Source: Phytophthora hibernalis (lineage: Eukaryota > Oomycota > Peronosporomycetes > Peronosporales > Peronosporaceae). Taken from it: 64,000 nucleotides of DNA. How positions within the stretch are numbered: the first letter of the stretch is position 1; each line of letters opens with the position of its first letter. The notes beneath the pieces are model-generated. The model ran no database searches. It worked only from the letters and a program-made list of their open reading frames with translations, and was not told where the DNA came from. The position numbers and the translations under genes are program-made. Location: positions 310,001 through 374,000 of the forward strand of contig JAAKBF010000033.1 in assembly GCA_012656075.1 (NCBI GenBank). Direction: 5' to 3'. Below are positions 41,343 to 51,111 of this stretch, in pieces.

Positions 41343-42821
41343 TGCATTGTGCACCGAGACACCAAGAACAAGTCCTTGGGTGAGCGCGGGAAGCCGGCTA
41401 TGATCATTGGAAAGAGCGATGAGATAAAAGGATACAGGGCGTACATCCCCAAGGACAGAGTAGTGGTCGTCACGCAGCACGTCAGGAACATCGAGACGCT
41501 CACCGAAGAGCAGCATGAACAGCCCAGGCGCGTGCACCTCGAAGACTCGGAGGAGGCGAAAGACGGAGAAATCGACTCGGAGGCTACGCAAGAGTCAACG
41601 GCGGCCCGGAAGACGAAGTCCAAACGCCGGAGAAAGATCCGCTGGACCCGATAGAGGCATTAGACAAGGTCGGCTACTCGGAACGCAGCTGCCAGCGCGG
41701 AGCCGCCCAACACCGACGACAGCCAAGGCGCCTCCCCCGACGTGGTGAACAGGGCTCAAGGACAAGTGGACCGTGGCAATGGTCGACGAGATCAAGGCGC
41801 TCGAAGAGAACGGAGTGTAGACGGTGGTGGTGCCGCTAACTGGCAGCCACGTGCTGCACACGAAATGGGTCTTTAAGACCAAGACGGACGCTGGCGGAAC
41901 CATCGAGCGTTTCAAGGCCCGCCTGGTTGCTTGCGGAAACGAGTAACTGTTAGGCATTGACTACGGCCTAATATTTGCCGCGGTAGTGGAGTTGAGCACC
42001 GTGAAGGTGATCTTAGTATTTGCGAGGCGCTGGCGTGTTCCCGCTAGACACGGAGACATCAGTAACGCGTATGTCAAAGCGGACAAGGAGCACCACCTGG
42101 AGATATACTTGGCGATTCCCAAAGGCATGGTGGTATGCTGCGTGCACTCGGCGTAGACAGCAACGCCAAGCTGGCGCTGCGGTTGAAGAAATCACTCTAC
42201 GGGTTGAAACAGGCAGGAAGGTTGTGGAGCAAGCTGCTCCACGCCAAGTTAGAAGATATAGGGTTCACGCGCTGCATCACCGACATGTGCCTGTACTACA
42301 AGAGGCAAGGAGACGAGATGACGATTGTAGGCGTGTACGTGGACGACCTTTTGGTCACTGCGTCCAACCGCCAGCCTGGTAGACGACTTCTTCGCGGCGA
42401 TGAGCGTTCTGTCCATCAAGGACTTGGGCGTGGTGCGGAATTCCTCGGGATGCGCGTTGAGCTCGATGAGGCAGGAACCTACAACCTCGACCAGCAAGCA
42501 GCTATCGAGGAGCTGATGGAACAGTACGGACTCGCGGACGCGAACGGCGTGAGGGCTCCCATTGGGGAGGAAAGCAATGAGGCTGAGCCTCTAGAACCAC
42601 AGCTGCTGCCGAGTGCCGGAGCTCGTGTGGGTCCCACGGTGCGCGGCTTCCAGTCGCTTGTTGGAAGTCTGCTCTGGATCGCTCGCTACACAAGGCCCGA
42701 CATCAGTTTCGCCGTGCACAAGGCCACGCGTCACACGCACCAACCAACGATGAGTGACTGGAAACTTTCCAAGCGGATCACACGCTACCTGAAGGACACG
42801 AAGGAGCTCAAGCTTGGCATG
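41343..42821 (+). pseudogene. Copia pol, 3' half (integrase C-terminus and reverse transcriptase)
   Basis: It starts with the integrase tail (HRDTKNKSLGERGKPAMIIG, YRAYIPKDRVVVVTQHV). The reverse transcriptase follows with THTKW-type block HVLHTKWVFKTKTDAGG, then ERFKARLVACGN, DISNAYVKAD, KKSLYGLKQAGRLWSKLL and the catalytic YVDDLLVTA near 42340. The connection segment shows LVGSLLWIARYTRPDISFAV. The frame ends at KDTKELKLGM and runs straight into the LTR, so most of RNase H and the polypurine tract are deleted. Internal stops near 41818 and 41944 and shifts near 42130 and 42385 make it non-functional. It pairs with the 5' half at 7594-9711 and the inverted middle at 24960-25352. Confidence 0.9.
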
Positions 42822-42956
42822 CCGCGGTTCAGTCACCGGTTTCGGCCGCCAGGTGAGCTCGGGACGACACGAATGGCTGTAGACAGGGAGCAGGTAAGGC
42901 GTTAGTTAGCGTCGTCCTCACTTCTCAATATACAACGGTATCCTCAACAACTTACA
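42822..42956 (+). mobile_element. 3' LTR of the Copia element, 5'-truncated
   Basis: It matches 7636-7780 of the 5' LTR, with about 10 bases missing and a few substitutions. The first 42 bp of the LTR are lost together with the end of RNase H. The outer end (CTTACA) is intact and is followed by CCACA. Confidence 0.87.
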
Positions 42957-42961
42957 CCACA
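42957..42961. repeat. Target-site duplication of the Copia element, right (CCACA)
   Basis: This is identical to 7589-7593 before the 5' LTR. The pair shows that both LTRs belong to one insertion, although they are now 35.4 kb apart. Confidence 0.85.
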
Positions 42962-44005
42962 CACGCGCGCATGAATGAGGATACGCAGTTCTACTAGTCG
43001 GAGGGCTATTATCGCCGAACACGGCCTTAAATTCTTAACATGGTTCCTGCTGTTAGAGTTGGCGACCACTAATATTGTGAATTCCGTCCAAATTTGCAGA
43101 TCTTGAGCGGTTCGCTTAACCGCCACATACAAATTACAAGTCATTTGCGAAGTCGCCCATAGCAGCACATGTGTCACAGTAAGTACGAATCGGACTTAGT
43201 GTGAATTCGGCAGTCAGATTTGGCACTGGCCATTGCATGGCCGTTTCATTCAACCAATTTTGAGTAGAACCCACAATTAGGTACGTTGTTTAGTATGGGA
43301 GATAGAATATTAGGCGTGGCGTTAGCATTGATGAAATTTATTTTCACCCCCGCTATTTATTGGTATACACGAAAGCCCGCGTACTCGAAGCTCGTGTCGC
43401 AGTGCATGGTGTCGAGTCCACAGTGCATAGTGCATAGGCTCACTTATTCCCTGCGCCGATATTAAATTTGCGCACGCAATCGTACTCAACCTGCGCACAC
43501 TACACAGACCATGGCTTCATCTATCATGTACTCACTCATTAACACTCAACCTACTCGACGGCTCACACAACGTTACACTCAACCGGCCAACACAGAACTT
43601 GTCTTCAGCTTCCATGAGCACGCTCGTTCACACTCAACAACCCCATCGAGCTCACACACCACACTACACACTAAATATACCTTCAGTCCAACAAGCTCAC
43701 TGGTCAGTGTCGGCTCATAAACTCACTCTAAATTCACTCTGTTGACCACGCAAAATATGTGTTGACCACACACTCATGTTGCACGAACGTTGACCCAGTT
43801 GACGTCAAATAATCCTCGTTGGGCTTCCCAATAGCTAGCTTCGCTACATGTACCTATCTCCCAGTATAATAATGTTCAACAGTTGGGTGCTTTTCATGTA
43901 TTTTAATTTTAGTACATTAATAAAACCGTGTATTAAAATACATGAAAAGCTATTTAAAAAAGTAATATCATGGATAATGTCATTTCGGTAAACAATGTTT
44001 ACATG
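42962..44005. other. Region without recognisable gene
   Basis: A short open frame at 43511-43720 is rich in Thr, Ser and His and is probably chance. From 43740 the sequence becomes AT-rich and contains the inverted repeat at 43889-43950. Confidence 0.4.
43889..43950. repeat. Perfect 19-bp inverted repeat (hairpin)
   Basis: The arms GCTTTTCATGTATTTTAAT (43889-43907) and its exact complement (43932-43950) flank a 24-base spacer. It could be a MITE core or a transcript hairpin. No target duplication was identified. Confidence 0.8.
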
Positions 44006-44455
44006 TCATGAAGCATGCATATTATACTTGTTAATATTACTATTATTAAAACTATTACTTGTAGTAGAGAAGGAGAAGGCGATTCGAAAAATATGAAAAG
44101 GGTAATATCGTGAAGGAGACTGCAACGGATAACTACCGGTAGGCACAATAGGCAGATATTTACAAACGACGCATGATCGAAAGATGCATCTGTCTACCGT
44201 ATTGTGGCCTTGTTGTCCGCATTCAATGCACCGATACGGTAACCACGTACGGACCCTTCCTCCCCAGTGGGGAGTCCCCACGCAAAAATTTGGGGAAGAG
44301 TTACATTTACAGTTACATGTATGGTGCGTTTCCTTCAAATATCTTAGCGTGCACAGCAGACTGTCGAAGTACTGGGATATCGCACAAGGTTTCCGCGACA
44401 GTCGGACACGATTATTGGCCCCAGTGATCATTGTAAAATCGATTCCACGACCCAC
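44006..44455 (-). pseudogene. Possible CCHC zinc-knuckle fragment of a transposon protein
   Basis: The minus-strand frame contains RCIECGQQGHNTVDRCI near 44215-44165, a C-x(2)-C-x(4)-H-x(5)-C pattern close to a zinc knuckle but with one residue more than the C-x(2)-C-x(4)-H-x(4)-C rule. Many oomycete transposon proteins end in such a module. The plus strand is also open over this stretch (44184-44681), and I cannot decide between them. Nothing else in either frame is recognisable. Confidence 0.25.
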
Positions 44456-45314
44456 GCTCGATAAAAAAATTGGACCTCAAACAACAGGACCTCTTAGTAA
44501 GAGGTCAAGAGGCTCTTACAGGCGTTTGGTCGTCATTGGTGGTAAGCCAGTTTACTCAGACTCCTACGACAGTAGTACAGTACCGCCAAAGTTGTCGGTT
44601 TACGCTTCGGTACCTCGTGAATGGATGGACCGCGTTGAAGCACTCGCGACAACTCTTGAGAACCCTCGGTTTCCACGATGAACAGTTCAATCGCGCAAAC
44701 TGAGCTTTATGGTTGCTACTCGAGATATCTAAGCAACCCGCCAGTAAAGGGATAAATGCGAAATGTAATTACCTCAAGCGGCATCCTTGTTGCTCCGGGC
44801 CTCGAGCCACGACTTGGAGTTCATGAGATGGCAACCAGACTTCCGTGAGCCCAACGGTCGATCATGCTTTTCATGAGCCTTCAAGCACGTCATTAGCCTA
44901 CCGCCTCGCTAGAATACAGTCAGTACAATAGCATTGTTTAGCTTTATATTTCTCGAGGCTGTCGCTGGTGTCGAAGGCATTGGCATCGTCACTTGGAACG
45001 CAGTGGTTCGCAGACAGACGGCGCGAGGCGTTTCCGAGCCTCGGTCAATCTATCCCACGAGTCGTGGGCCACGTTCCCGAGAGCGGTGTCCGAGGTACAC
45101 CCCGGCTCCACGTCGATTGGAGCGAGGATTGTGAGCTGCCATCTCTCGGGAGAGTCCAATCAGCACTTGGAGTGGCTGTCGAGGCGACGACGAGGCATCG
45201 CGCGTTGAAGTGCGTGCCAAGGTGTTGGCGGTCTTCGCAAGCCCGACGACGGGCGGTGTGATCCCTCGTCGATCTCGGTCTCATTTCCATTTCGACGTGG
45301 ACGACGACAACACC

Positions 45315-46360
45315 ATGGGCGCCGACCCCATCAACAGCAGTACCGCCGCCGCAATGCCTGAAGTGGAGCAGGACCTCAAGGTTTGCAGCGTTCAACGTCC
45401 TGTCTGTCTGGTGATCGAGTGCTTACTTCGTTGGTTGCTTGTTGACAGATTCCGCGCCACATCGCCGTCATTATCGATGGCAACCGCCGCTACGGCAAGA
45501 ACAAGTACGGCTCGGGCACACGCGGACATTCAGACGGCACCAAGACCGTCATGAACTTCACGGACTGGTGTATTGACGCCGGCGTCGAGGCGCTCACGGT
45601 GTTCGCCTTTTCAACAGGTAAAGTTTGTGTCGTCTCCAAAGTCTCTGTTGTTTGGCAGTGGTACTGACCCAATATATTTGTATCCATTTACAGAGAACTG
45701 GAAGCGTGAGCAGGCCGAGATCGACGCCCTGATGAAGCTGGTTGATGGCTTCATCCACGACATCCTGGGGAGGCGCTCACGCGCAACATCAGAGTGCGTG
45801 TACTGGCCTCTGACAGCAGTAAACTCCCCGCGTTCCTTGTCAAGTCCATCAAGGAAGTCGAGACCAAGACGCGGCACTGCAACGCTTTCCACCTCAACCT
45901 TTGCGTCAGGTGGGGAATCCCAACAACTCTATTTTCCCATCGTAAAGCTAACGAATTTTTGGTGTCGCTTTGACAGCTACGGCGCACGCGACGAGATCGT
46001 CGGAGCCTGCAAGAAGATCGCTGCCGAAGTCGCTGAGGGCGAAACGAGCATCGATGACATCGACGAGGAGCTGCTCAGCCAACGCATGCTTACCGCGTAC
46101 GTTTTCATTATCTTTCGTTCGATCGTCTTGCACTTGTGTTCACTCTTTGCCGCGTCTTTGTTTTGCATGACAGTGGCCTGCCCGACCCGGACATCATGCT
46201 CCGTACGTCCGGAGAGCTGCGCATCAGCAACTTCCTGCTTTTCCAGATCGCATACGCCGAGCTCATTTTCATGGACAAGTTCTGGCCGGAAGTCACACGC
46301 GAAGACCTGCAGGACATCATCGTGGAGTTCAACCGCCGCAAGCGTCGCTTCGGCAAGTAA
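45315..46360 (+). CDS. cis-Prenyltransferase (dehydrodolichyl/undecaprenyl diphosphate synthase family), paralogue 1
   Basis: It condenses isopentenyl diphosphate onto farnesyl diphosphate to make long polyprenyl diphosphates for dolichol, needed for N-glycosylation at the ER. Five exons: 45315-45380, 45449-45617, 45694-45909, 45977-46096 and 46174-46360, with GT..AG introns of 67-77 bp. Motifs: PRHIAVIIDGNRRYGK (catalytic Asp and substrate loop), GHSDGTKTVMNF, ALTVFAFSTENW, YGARDEIV, and the C-terminal GLPDPDIMLRTSGELRISNF and FNRRKRRFG. Exon 3 has one base fewer than in paralogue 2 (216 versus 217), in the GGGG run at 45767-45770, which breaks the frame; everything else is intact. About 252 residues. 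An upstream in-frame Met at 45210 is possible. The N-terminus lacks the membrane segments that paralogue 2 has. Confidence 0.92.
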
Positions 46361-46505
46361 ACCAACAATTCTCAGCGTTGCATATCTAATCAGAAGTCGA
46401 CGTGTTCGAAAACACGCGTAGCATAACATCAATGAATCAAAAGAAAAGAAAATTGTCTAAGAGGAGCACATCTGGACTAATGTGTCGCCGACTGAGTCCA
46501 GCGCG

Positions 46506-47346
46506 TCATGCGTCTATCAAAGGCGGCTCCTCGGCCTTCACTTCTGGCTTGTTCACAATCAACTTGACCCGGTAAATATCTCCTCCTTCGTCCCAAACGA
46601 ACTTCTCTCTGTCCGTGGGGATTCCCAGTGGATTTTCATGCAGTGCGTCAAAGCCGTAGAGCCTCGACATCTCAAAGATCTCCACCATGTATGCAAACAG
46701 TTCCTCCACGTCCGTCTGCACGTAGATGGGCGTACCGTTAGGAAGGTGCTTGGCCATCTCCTCCACGAACTCGTCGGTCACCAATCTCCGCTTGACGTGG
46801 CGTTTCTTCATCCACGGGTCCGGGTGGAAAATGGAGACACTCTGCACGGGCGCAGGCAGTGACTGCAGCAGCGTCGCCTGGTGGATATTCATGTTGGCAT
46901 GAACGAAGGCCAAGTTCTGGAGCTCGCGTCGTTCGGCCTCTCTCGGCCTCCTGCAGCACATTGCGACGGATCTCAACGCCCACGAAATTCCGTTGAGTCG
47001 CCTGAGACTCCGCCACATCCATGAGGTATTTGCCACGAGCGCAACCGATGTCCAGGTGGATGGGAAGCGAAGCGTCTGCAAAGCAATCGGACCACTGCGG
47101 CAGCTCTACGGGCTGGCGGTAGACCATCGAGAGCGGGTTTACGTGCTGTCGGAAGCGTTTGGAGCCCGACGGAGAATTGCTGGTAGGTGATGACCCCGTT
47201 GACGTTGGCGCCCCAAACTTCGGCATCGACGCGCTGAAGCATCGGATCAAGTGGTCGCGCCCGCGGCTTCGCGTGGCGGTTAGTGACAAGTGCATGGATC
47301 TGCCCAGCCGGAGCCATCTCGACTGCAGCAGCGCCATTGTGTTCAA
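46506..47346 (-). CDS. tRNA (guanine-N7-)-methyltransferase (TrmB/Trm8 family), one frameshift
   Basis: It methylates G46 in the tRNA variable loop using S-adenosylmethionine. The N-terminal 80 residues are variable and basic and could be a targeting peptide (second Met about 40 codons in, MPKFGAP). Motifs: PIHLDIGCARGKYLMDVA (SAM binding), RNFVGVEIRRNVLQEAE, then VSIFHPDPWMKKRHVKRRLV, the family's substrate-recognition block. The C-terminus reads PIYVQTDVEELFAYMVEIFE. The frame shifts once near 46940, in a GCCGAGAGAGGCC stretch. Downstream it converges on the end of cis-prenyltransferase 1, and it is divergent from paralogue 2 about 200 bp away, so a shared promoter region is likely at 47347-47550. 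Confidence 0.9.
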
Positions 47347-47550
47347 AATGCCGATGTATGGTGGAAAGCACGCCCGTCGCTGATTCGCTGTTTATCAAAT
47401 TTGCTTAGTCGGGGGTTGGTTGAAAAGCGTTTTGAAAACGATTTCATGCCGCATGCCATTATTGTGTTGGACACGTCACTGGAGACCATTGACACTGCAC
47501 TGCCCTGCATTGACCTCTATCAGTAGTGTATAGGACTAGGACTGCAGGCG
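47347..47550. promoter_or_regulatory. Divergent promoter region between TrmB and cis-prenyltransferase 2
   Basis: These 204 bp separate two diverging starts. CATTGAC-type repeats lie at 47475-47520 (GACACTGCACTG, CATTGACCTC). No known core motif can be fixed. Confidence 0.4.
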
Positions 47551-48791
47551 ATGGACGAGAATGCGAGCGGCGTCGTGTGGCGCGAGAGCTTCGGGCGGCA
47601 GACGCTGTCGCAGCTGGACGGAGCGGACGTGGCGCGCGACTTGGGGCTGGCCAAGACGTTCTACAACGGCTTTGAGATGTGGTGGCTGGCGGGGATGCCC
47701 ATCACGCTCGTGTTCGTGCTCACGCTGCTGAGCTTCTCGCTGGCCTCGGGTGTGAGTGGATTGGGCAAGTCGGTGCACTGGCCTCGAGTGCTGTCCGTGG
47801 CGGTCTGGCGGATTTCCAAGCTGCTGAGTGCGGACCTGACGACACTGGAGAAGAAGACGGTCGGGCTCCGGGACAGCGCAGACTGGAAGGTTCCCCGTCA
47901 TATTGCAGTCATTATGGACGGAAACCGACGCTACGGCAAGACCAAGTACGGGGCCGGCGTCAAGGGCCACTCTGATGGCAGCAGGACGCTCGTGAATTTT
48001 ACAGAGTGGTGTATTGAGGCAGGCATCAAGGCACTGACGGTGTTTGCCTTCTCGACAGGTGAGTTGGTGGTGCGCAGAGTGGGGAGTAGTGTACTGGACT
48101 GACTGGTTGTGGGTTTGCAGAAAACTGGAATCGAGAGCAGTCGGAGGTGGACGCGCTTATGAACCTGTTCAACCAGTTCATGCACGAGATTGTTCCCGAG
48201 GCACTGAAGAGAGATGTGCGTGTGAGGGTGCTGGTGTCGGACGGACGCAAACTGCCAGCGTATATCGTGCAGGCCATTGAGGAAATTGAGACCAAGACGC
48301 GGCACTGCACAAAGTTCAGCCTCAACCTCTGCGTCAGGTACGGCGTTGTGTGACTGGTTAAGGTAGTCGAAACTCAAACTGACTCACTTTATCTTGCTTT
48401 GGGCAGCTACGGAGCGCGTGACGAGATCGTGGGCGCTTGCAGGAAGATCGCTACAGAGGTTGTGAATGGGGAGACGACCGTTGAGGAGATCAACGAGGAC
48501 TTGCTCAGCCAGCGCATGCTCACAGCGTACGTTCGTGTGTTTGCAGCGCAATGGACAGGTGTCTTAATGTGTCAATTACTTACTGACGTTACTTGGTGCT
48601 ACAGCGGCCTGCCGGACCCCGACATCCTCATTCGCACGTCGGGCGAGCTGCGCATCAGCAACTTCCTGCTGTTCCAGATCGCGTACTCGGAGCTGATCTT
48701 CCTCGACAAAATGTGGCCCGAGGTCACGCAGAACGACGTGCAGGACATCGTCCTCGAGTTCAACCGCCGCAAGCGCCGCTTCGGTAAGTAA
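47551..48791 (+). CDS. cis-Prenyltransferase (dehydrodolichyl/undecaprenyl diphosphate synthase family), paralogue 2
   Basis: Same reaction as paralogue 1, with all catalytic motifs present and the frame intact: PRHIAVIMDGNRRYGK, GHSDGSRTLVNF, ALTVFAFSTENW, YGARDEIVGAC, GLPDPDILIRTSGELRISNF and FNRRKRRFG. Exons 47551-48058, 48121-48337, 48407-48526 and 48605-48791; introns 62, 69 and 78 bp. These add up to 344 codons (343 residues). The last three introns fall at the same codons and phases as in paralogue 1, so the two arose by duplication. The first exon is longer and adds about 110 residues with a hydrophobic segment (MPITLVFVLTLLSFSLASG, residues about 50-68), which should anchor this enzyme to the ER membrane. 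Confidence 0.94.
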
Positions 48792-49016
48792 CGCATAAAC
48801 CATCACGCCGCACTGTATTCACCACTAGAGCAATGGACATAACGCACTACAATACCATTTGGCCCTCAAACGCTAGTTGAAGTGGTGTACCGTGTATCTG
48901 GTACAAACGTCCTACCGCATACAATATGCCGTACCAGAGGTCGTTTTCCTCGGATGGCGCCCAAAGTGACACAGGCCTTTTTGCATACTGAAAGCAAGTG
49001 ATCTCGAGCCTCAAAC

Positions 49017-51008
49017 ATGGCGGGCAAGGGCGACGCGCGCCGCAGCCACACCAAGAAGAGCAAGACCAAGGAGGTCACACCCGCCTCATCAAAAGCCCCC
49101 GCCACGGACGCCATGAAGAGCACAGCTGACGCGCAAGCGCAGACGCCGCCGCCCGCGAAGCCCGCCGCGTTAAAGAGCAAGTTCTGTCTCAACTGCCAGA
49201 AGGACCTGGCGCGCAACATCCGCATCACGTGCGCCGAGTGCCGGCCGCAGCCGCCCTTCGAGCTGTGCGTCGAGTGCTTCGCCGTGGGTGTGGAGCTGGG
49301 CGAGCACAAGCAGAGCCACAAGTACTTGATCTCGGACTGTCTGGCCTTCCCCATCGTGCACGAGCGGCAGGCGGCGGAGAGTCTCTCCACTGCTGCAGCC
49401 CCCGCGGCCGTGGGCACCAATGCTGCAGCCATCCCCACAGCTGTTGCGGACGCTGCCAGTGCCGCGTGGACGGCGGACGAGGAGCTGCTGCTGCTTGAAG
49501 GCATCGAGATGTTCGGCATGGGCAACTGGAAGGACATTGCGGAGCACGTCGTGAGCAAGAGCGACAAACGGTGCGAGACCCACTACCTGACGGCATACTT
49601 AGGCCACAACGACCTCCTGCCCAAGTTCATTGGAGACGTGATTGAGGAGAGCGAGGAGCAGGTGCAGAAGCAGCAGATGACGACAGAGGAGAAGGCGGCC
49701 GAGATGAACGCCGCGTCGGATCAGTTGATGCAGAAAGGGGGACCACCTGGAGAGAGGAACGGACCCAGTCAACTAGCAGGGTACATGCCCCTCCGCGGGG
49801 ACTTTGACGTGGAGTACGACAACGAGGCGGAGGTGATCATGGCGGACATGGAATTCTCGGACGCGGACCACGCAATCGAGCGGGATTTGAAGCTGAAAGT
49901 CGTTCAGATTTACAATCAGAAATTGGAGAAAAGGATTGCGAGGAAGAAGTTTGTGGTGGAACGGGGTTACTGGACTACAAGCTGCACCAGCACACGGAGA
50001 GGAAGCGGCCCAAGGAGGAACGCGAGCTGTTGGCGCAGGTGCGGCCGTTCGCGCGCTTCCAGACGCCTGAAGAGCACGAGAAGTTTGTGGAGGGCATGAT
50101 CACGGCCATGCGGCTGAAGAAGCAGATCTTGCTGCTGCAGGAATACCGCAAGAATGGCGTGCGATCGCTGGCGGAGGCGGAGCTATACGACGCAGAGAAG
50201 AAGAAGCGCGAGCTGGACCAGGCCATCCAGAAGCAGCGCGACAGCGCCTCTTATTTATACGAGTCAGGTCGTACGTCGTCGAGTGGACGTGACCGCGCGA
50301 ATCGCTGGCAGAACAGGGAGCAGGGCGGAGATGCAGGCGGTGATAGTTCGCGAACTAGAGGTGCAAATGGCCTCAACGCGATCGCAGCGACCTTCTCCAT
50401 TGAGGGCACACCAGGCTGCCACTTGCTGACCCCGAAGGAGAAGGAGCTGTGCGGTAAGCTGAAGCTGCTGCCAAAGGTACATGCTCTTTGCGTTTTTGGT
50501 CCGTGCTGAATGCGGAGGTTGACGTTGTTTGTTGTTGTTCTGTTTGTAGCATTATTTGGTGATCAAGGACGCGTTGGTTCGCGAGTGCTTCCGCTTGGGC
50601 TACCTGACGAAGAAGATGGCCAAGGAAACGGTCCAGATAGGTTTGTCCTCGTCTCTGCTCGTTGAAGCGCCCACTTATCTGTTGCTGACTCAGATTTCGG
50701 TGCCTCGTACAGACGTGAACAAAACCGGTCAGGTCTACGACTTCTTCGTCAAGTGCGGCTGGGTGAAATCCGAGAACGCCACCACCACAGGTATAACGCC
50801 TGTGCTTGTTTGCGAAGTTGACTGCAGCCATCTTACAAAAAGCTGACGAACACCTTGATTCTCATCTGCAGTTTCGGCATCGCTCAAGACGAAGAGCCCC
50901 AAGAAGCCCAAGAAAGTGGCGGCGGCCGAAGTAATAGCAAAGGAAGAGCAGTCCGTAACGCCTGCCAAGCGCAAAGCAGCCGAGATGGAGGCAGGCACGA
51001 AATTGTGA
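49017..51008 (+). CDS. ADA2: Transcriptional adaptor ADA2 (SAGA histone acetyltransferase module)
   Basis: ADA2 stimulates GCN5 and links it to nucleosomes. Exons 49017-50476, 50550-50640, 50713-50790 and 50872-51008; introns 73, 72 and 81 bp; about 588 residues. A ZZ zinc finger lies at residues about 55-105 (FCLNCQKDL ... CAECRPQPPFELCVECF ... H). A SANT/Myb domain follows at about 148-195 (AWTADEELLLLEGIEMFGMG, NWKDIAEHV), then the ADA2 central block (PLRGDFDVEYDNEAE, DLKLKVVQIYNQKL). A SWIRM domain is split over exons 1-3 (LLTPKEKELCGKLKLLPK, HYLVIKDALVREC, TGQVYDFFVKCGWV). The tail is Lys-rich. One base is missing in the GGGG run near 49965; the summed exons are one short of a multiple of three, which fits. 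Otherwise intact. Confidence 0.93.
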
Positions 51009-51111
51009 GCAGAAGACCGTTGATAATAAACCTGTTGCACATCAATCAGCTCTCTAAATTCCGATTACTGGCCCCACACTTCCGAACAGCAAATTCTTTA
51101 AAAAGAAGAAA

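Noticed and set aside
7594..42956. Treating the three Copia pieces as separate insertions
   Set aside because: Each piece resumes at the codon where the previous one stops, and the outer ends share the same target duplication.
44184..44681. 165-codon plus-strand frame as a gene
   Set aside because: It has no motif, overlaps an equally open minus-strand frame with a zinc-knuckle-like pattern, and composition does not favour either.
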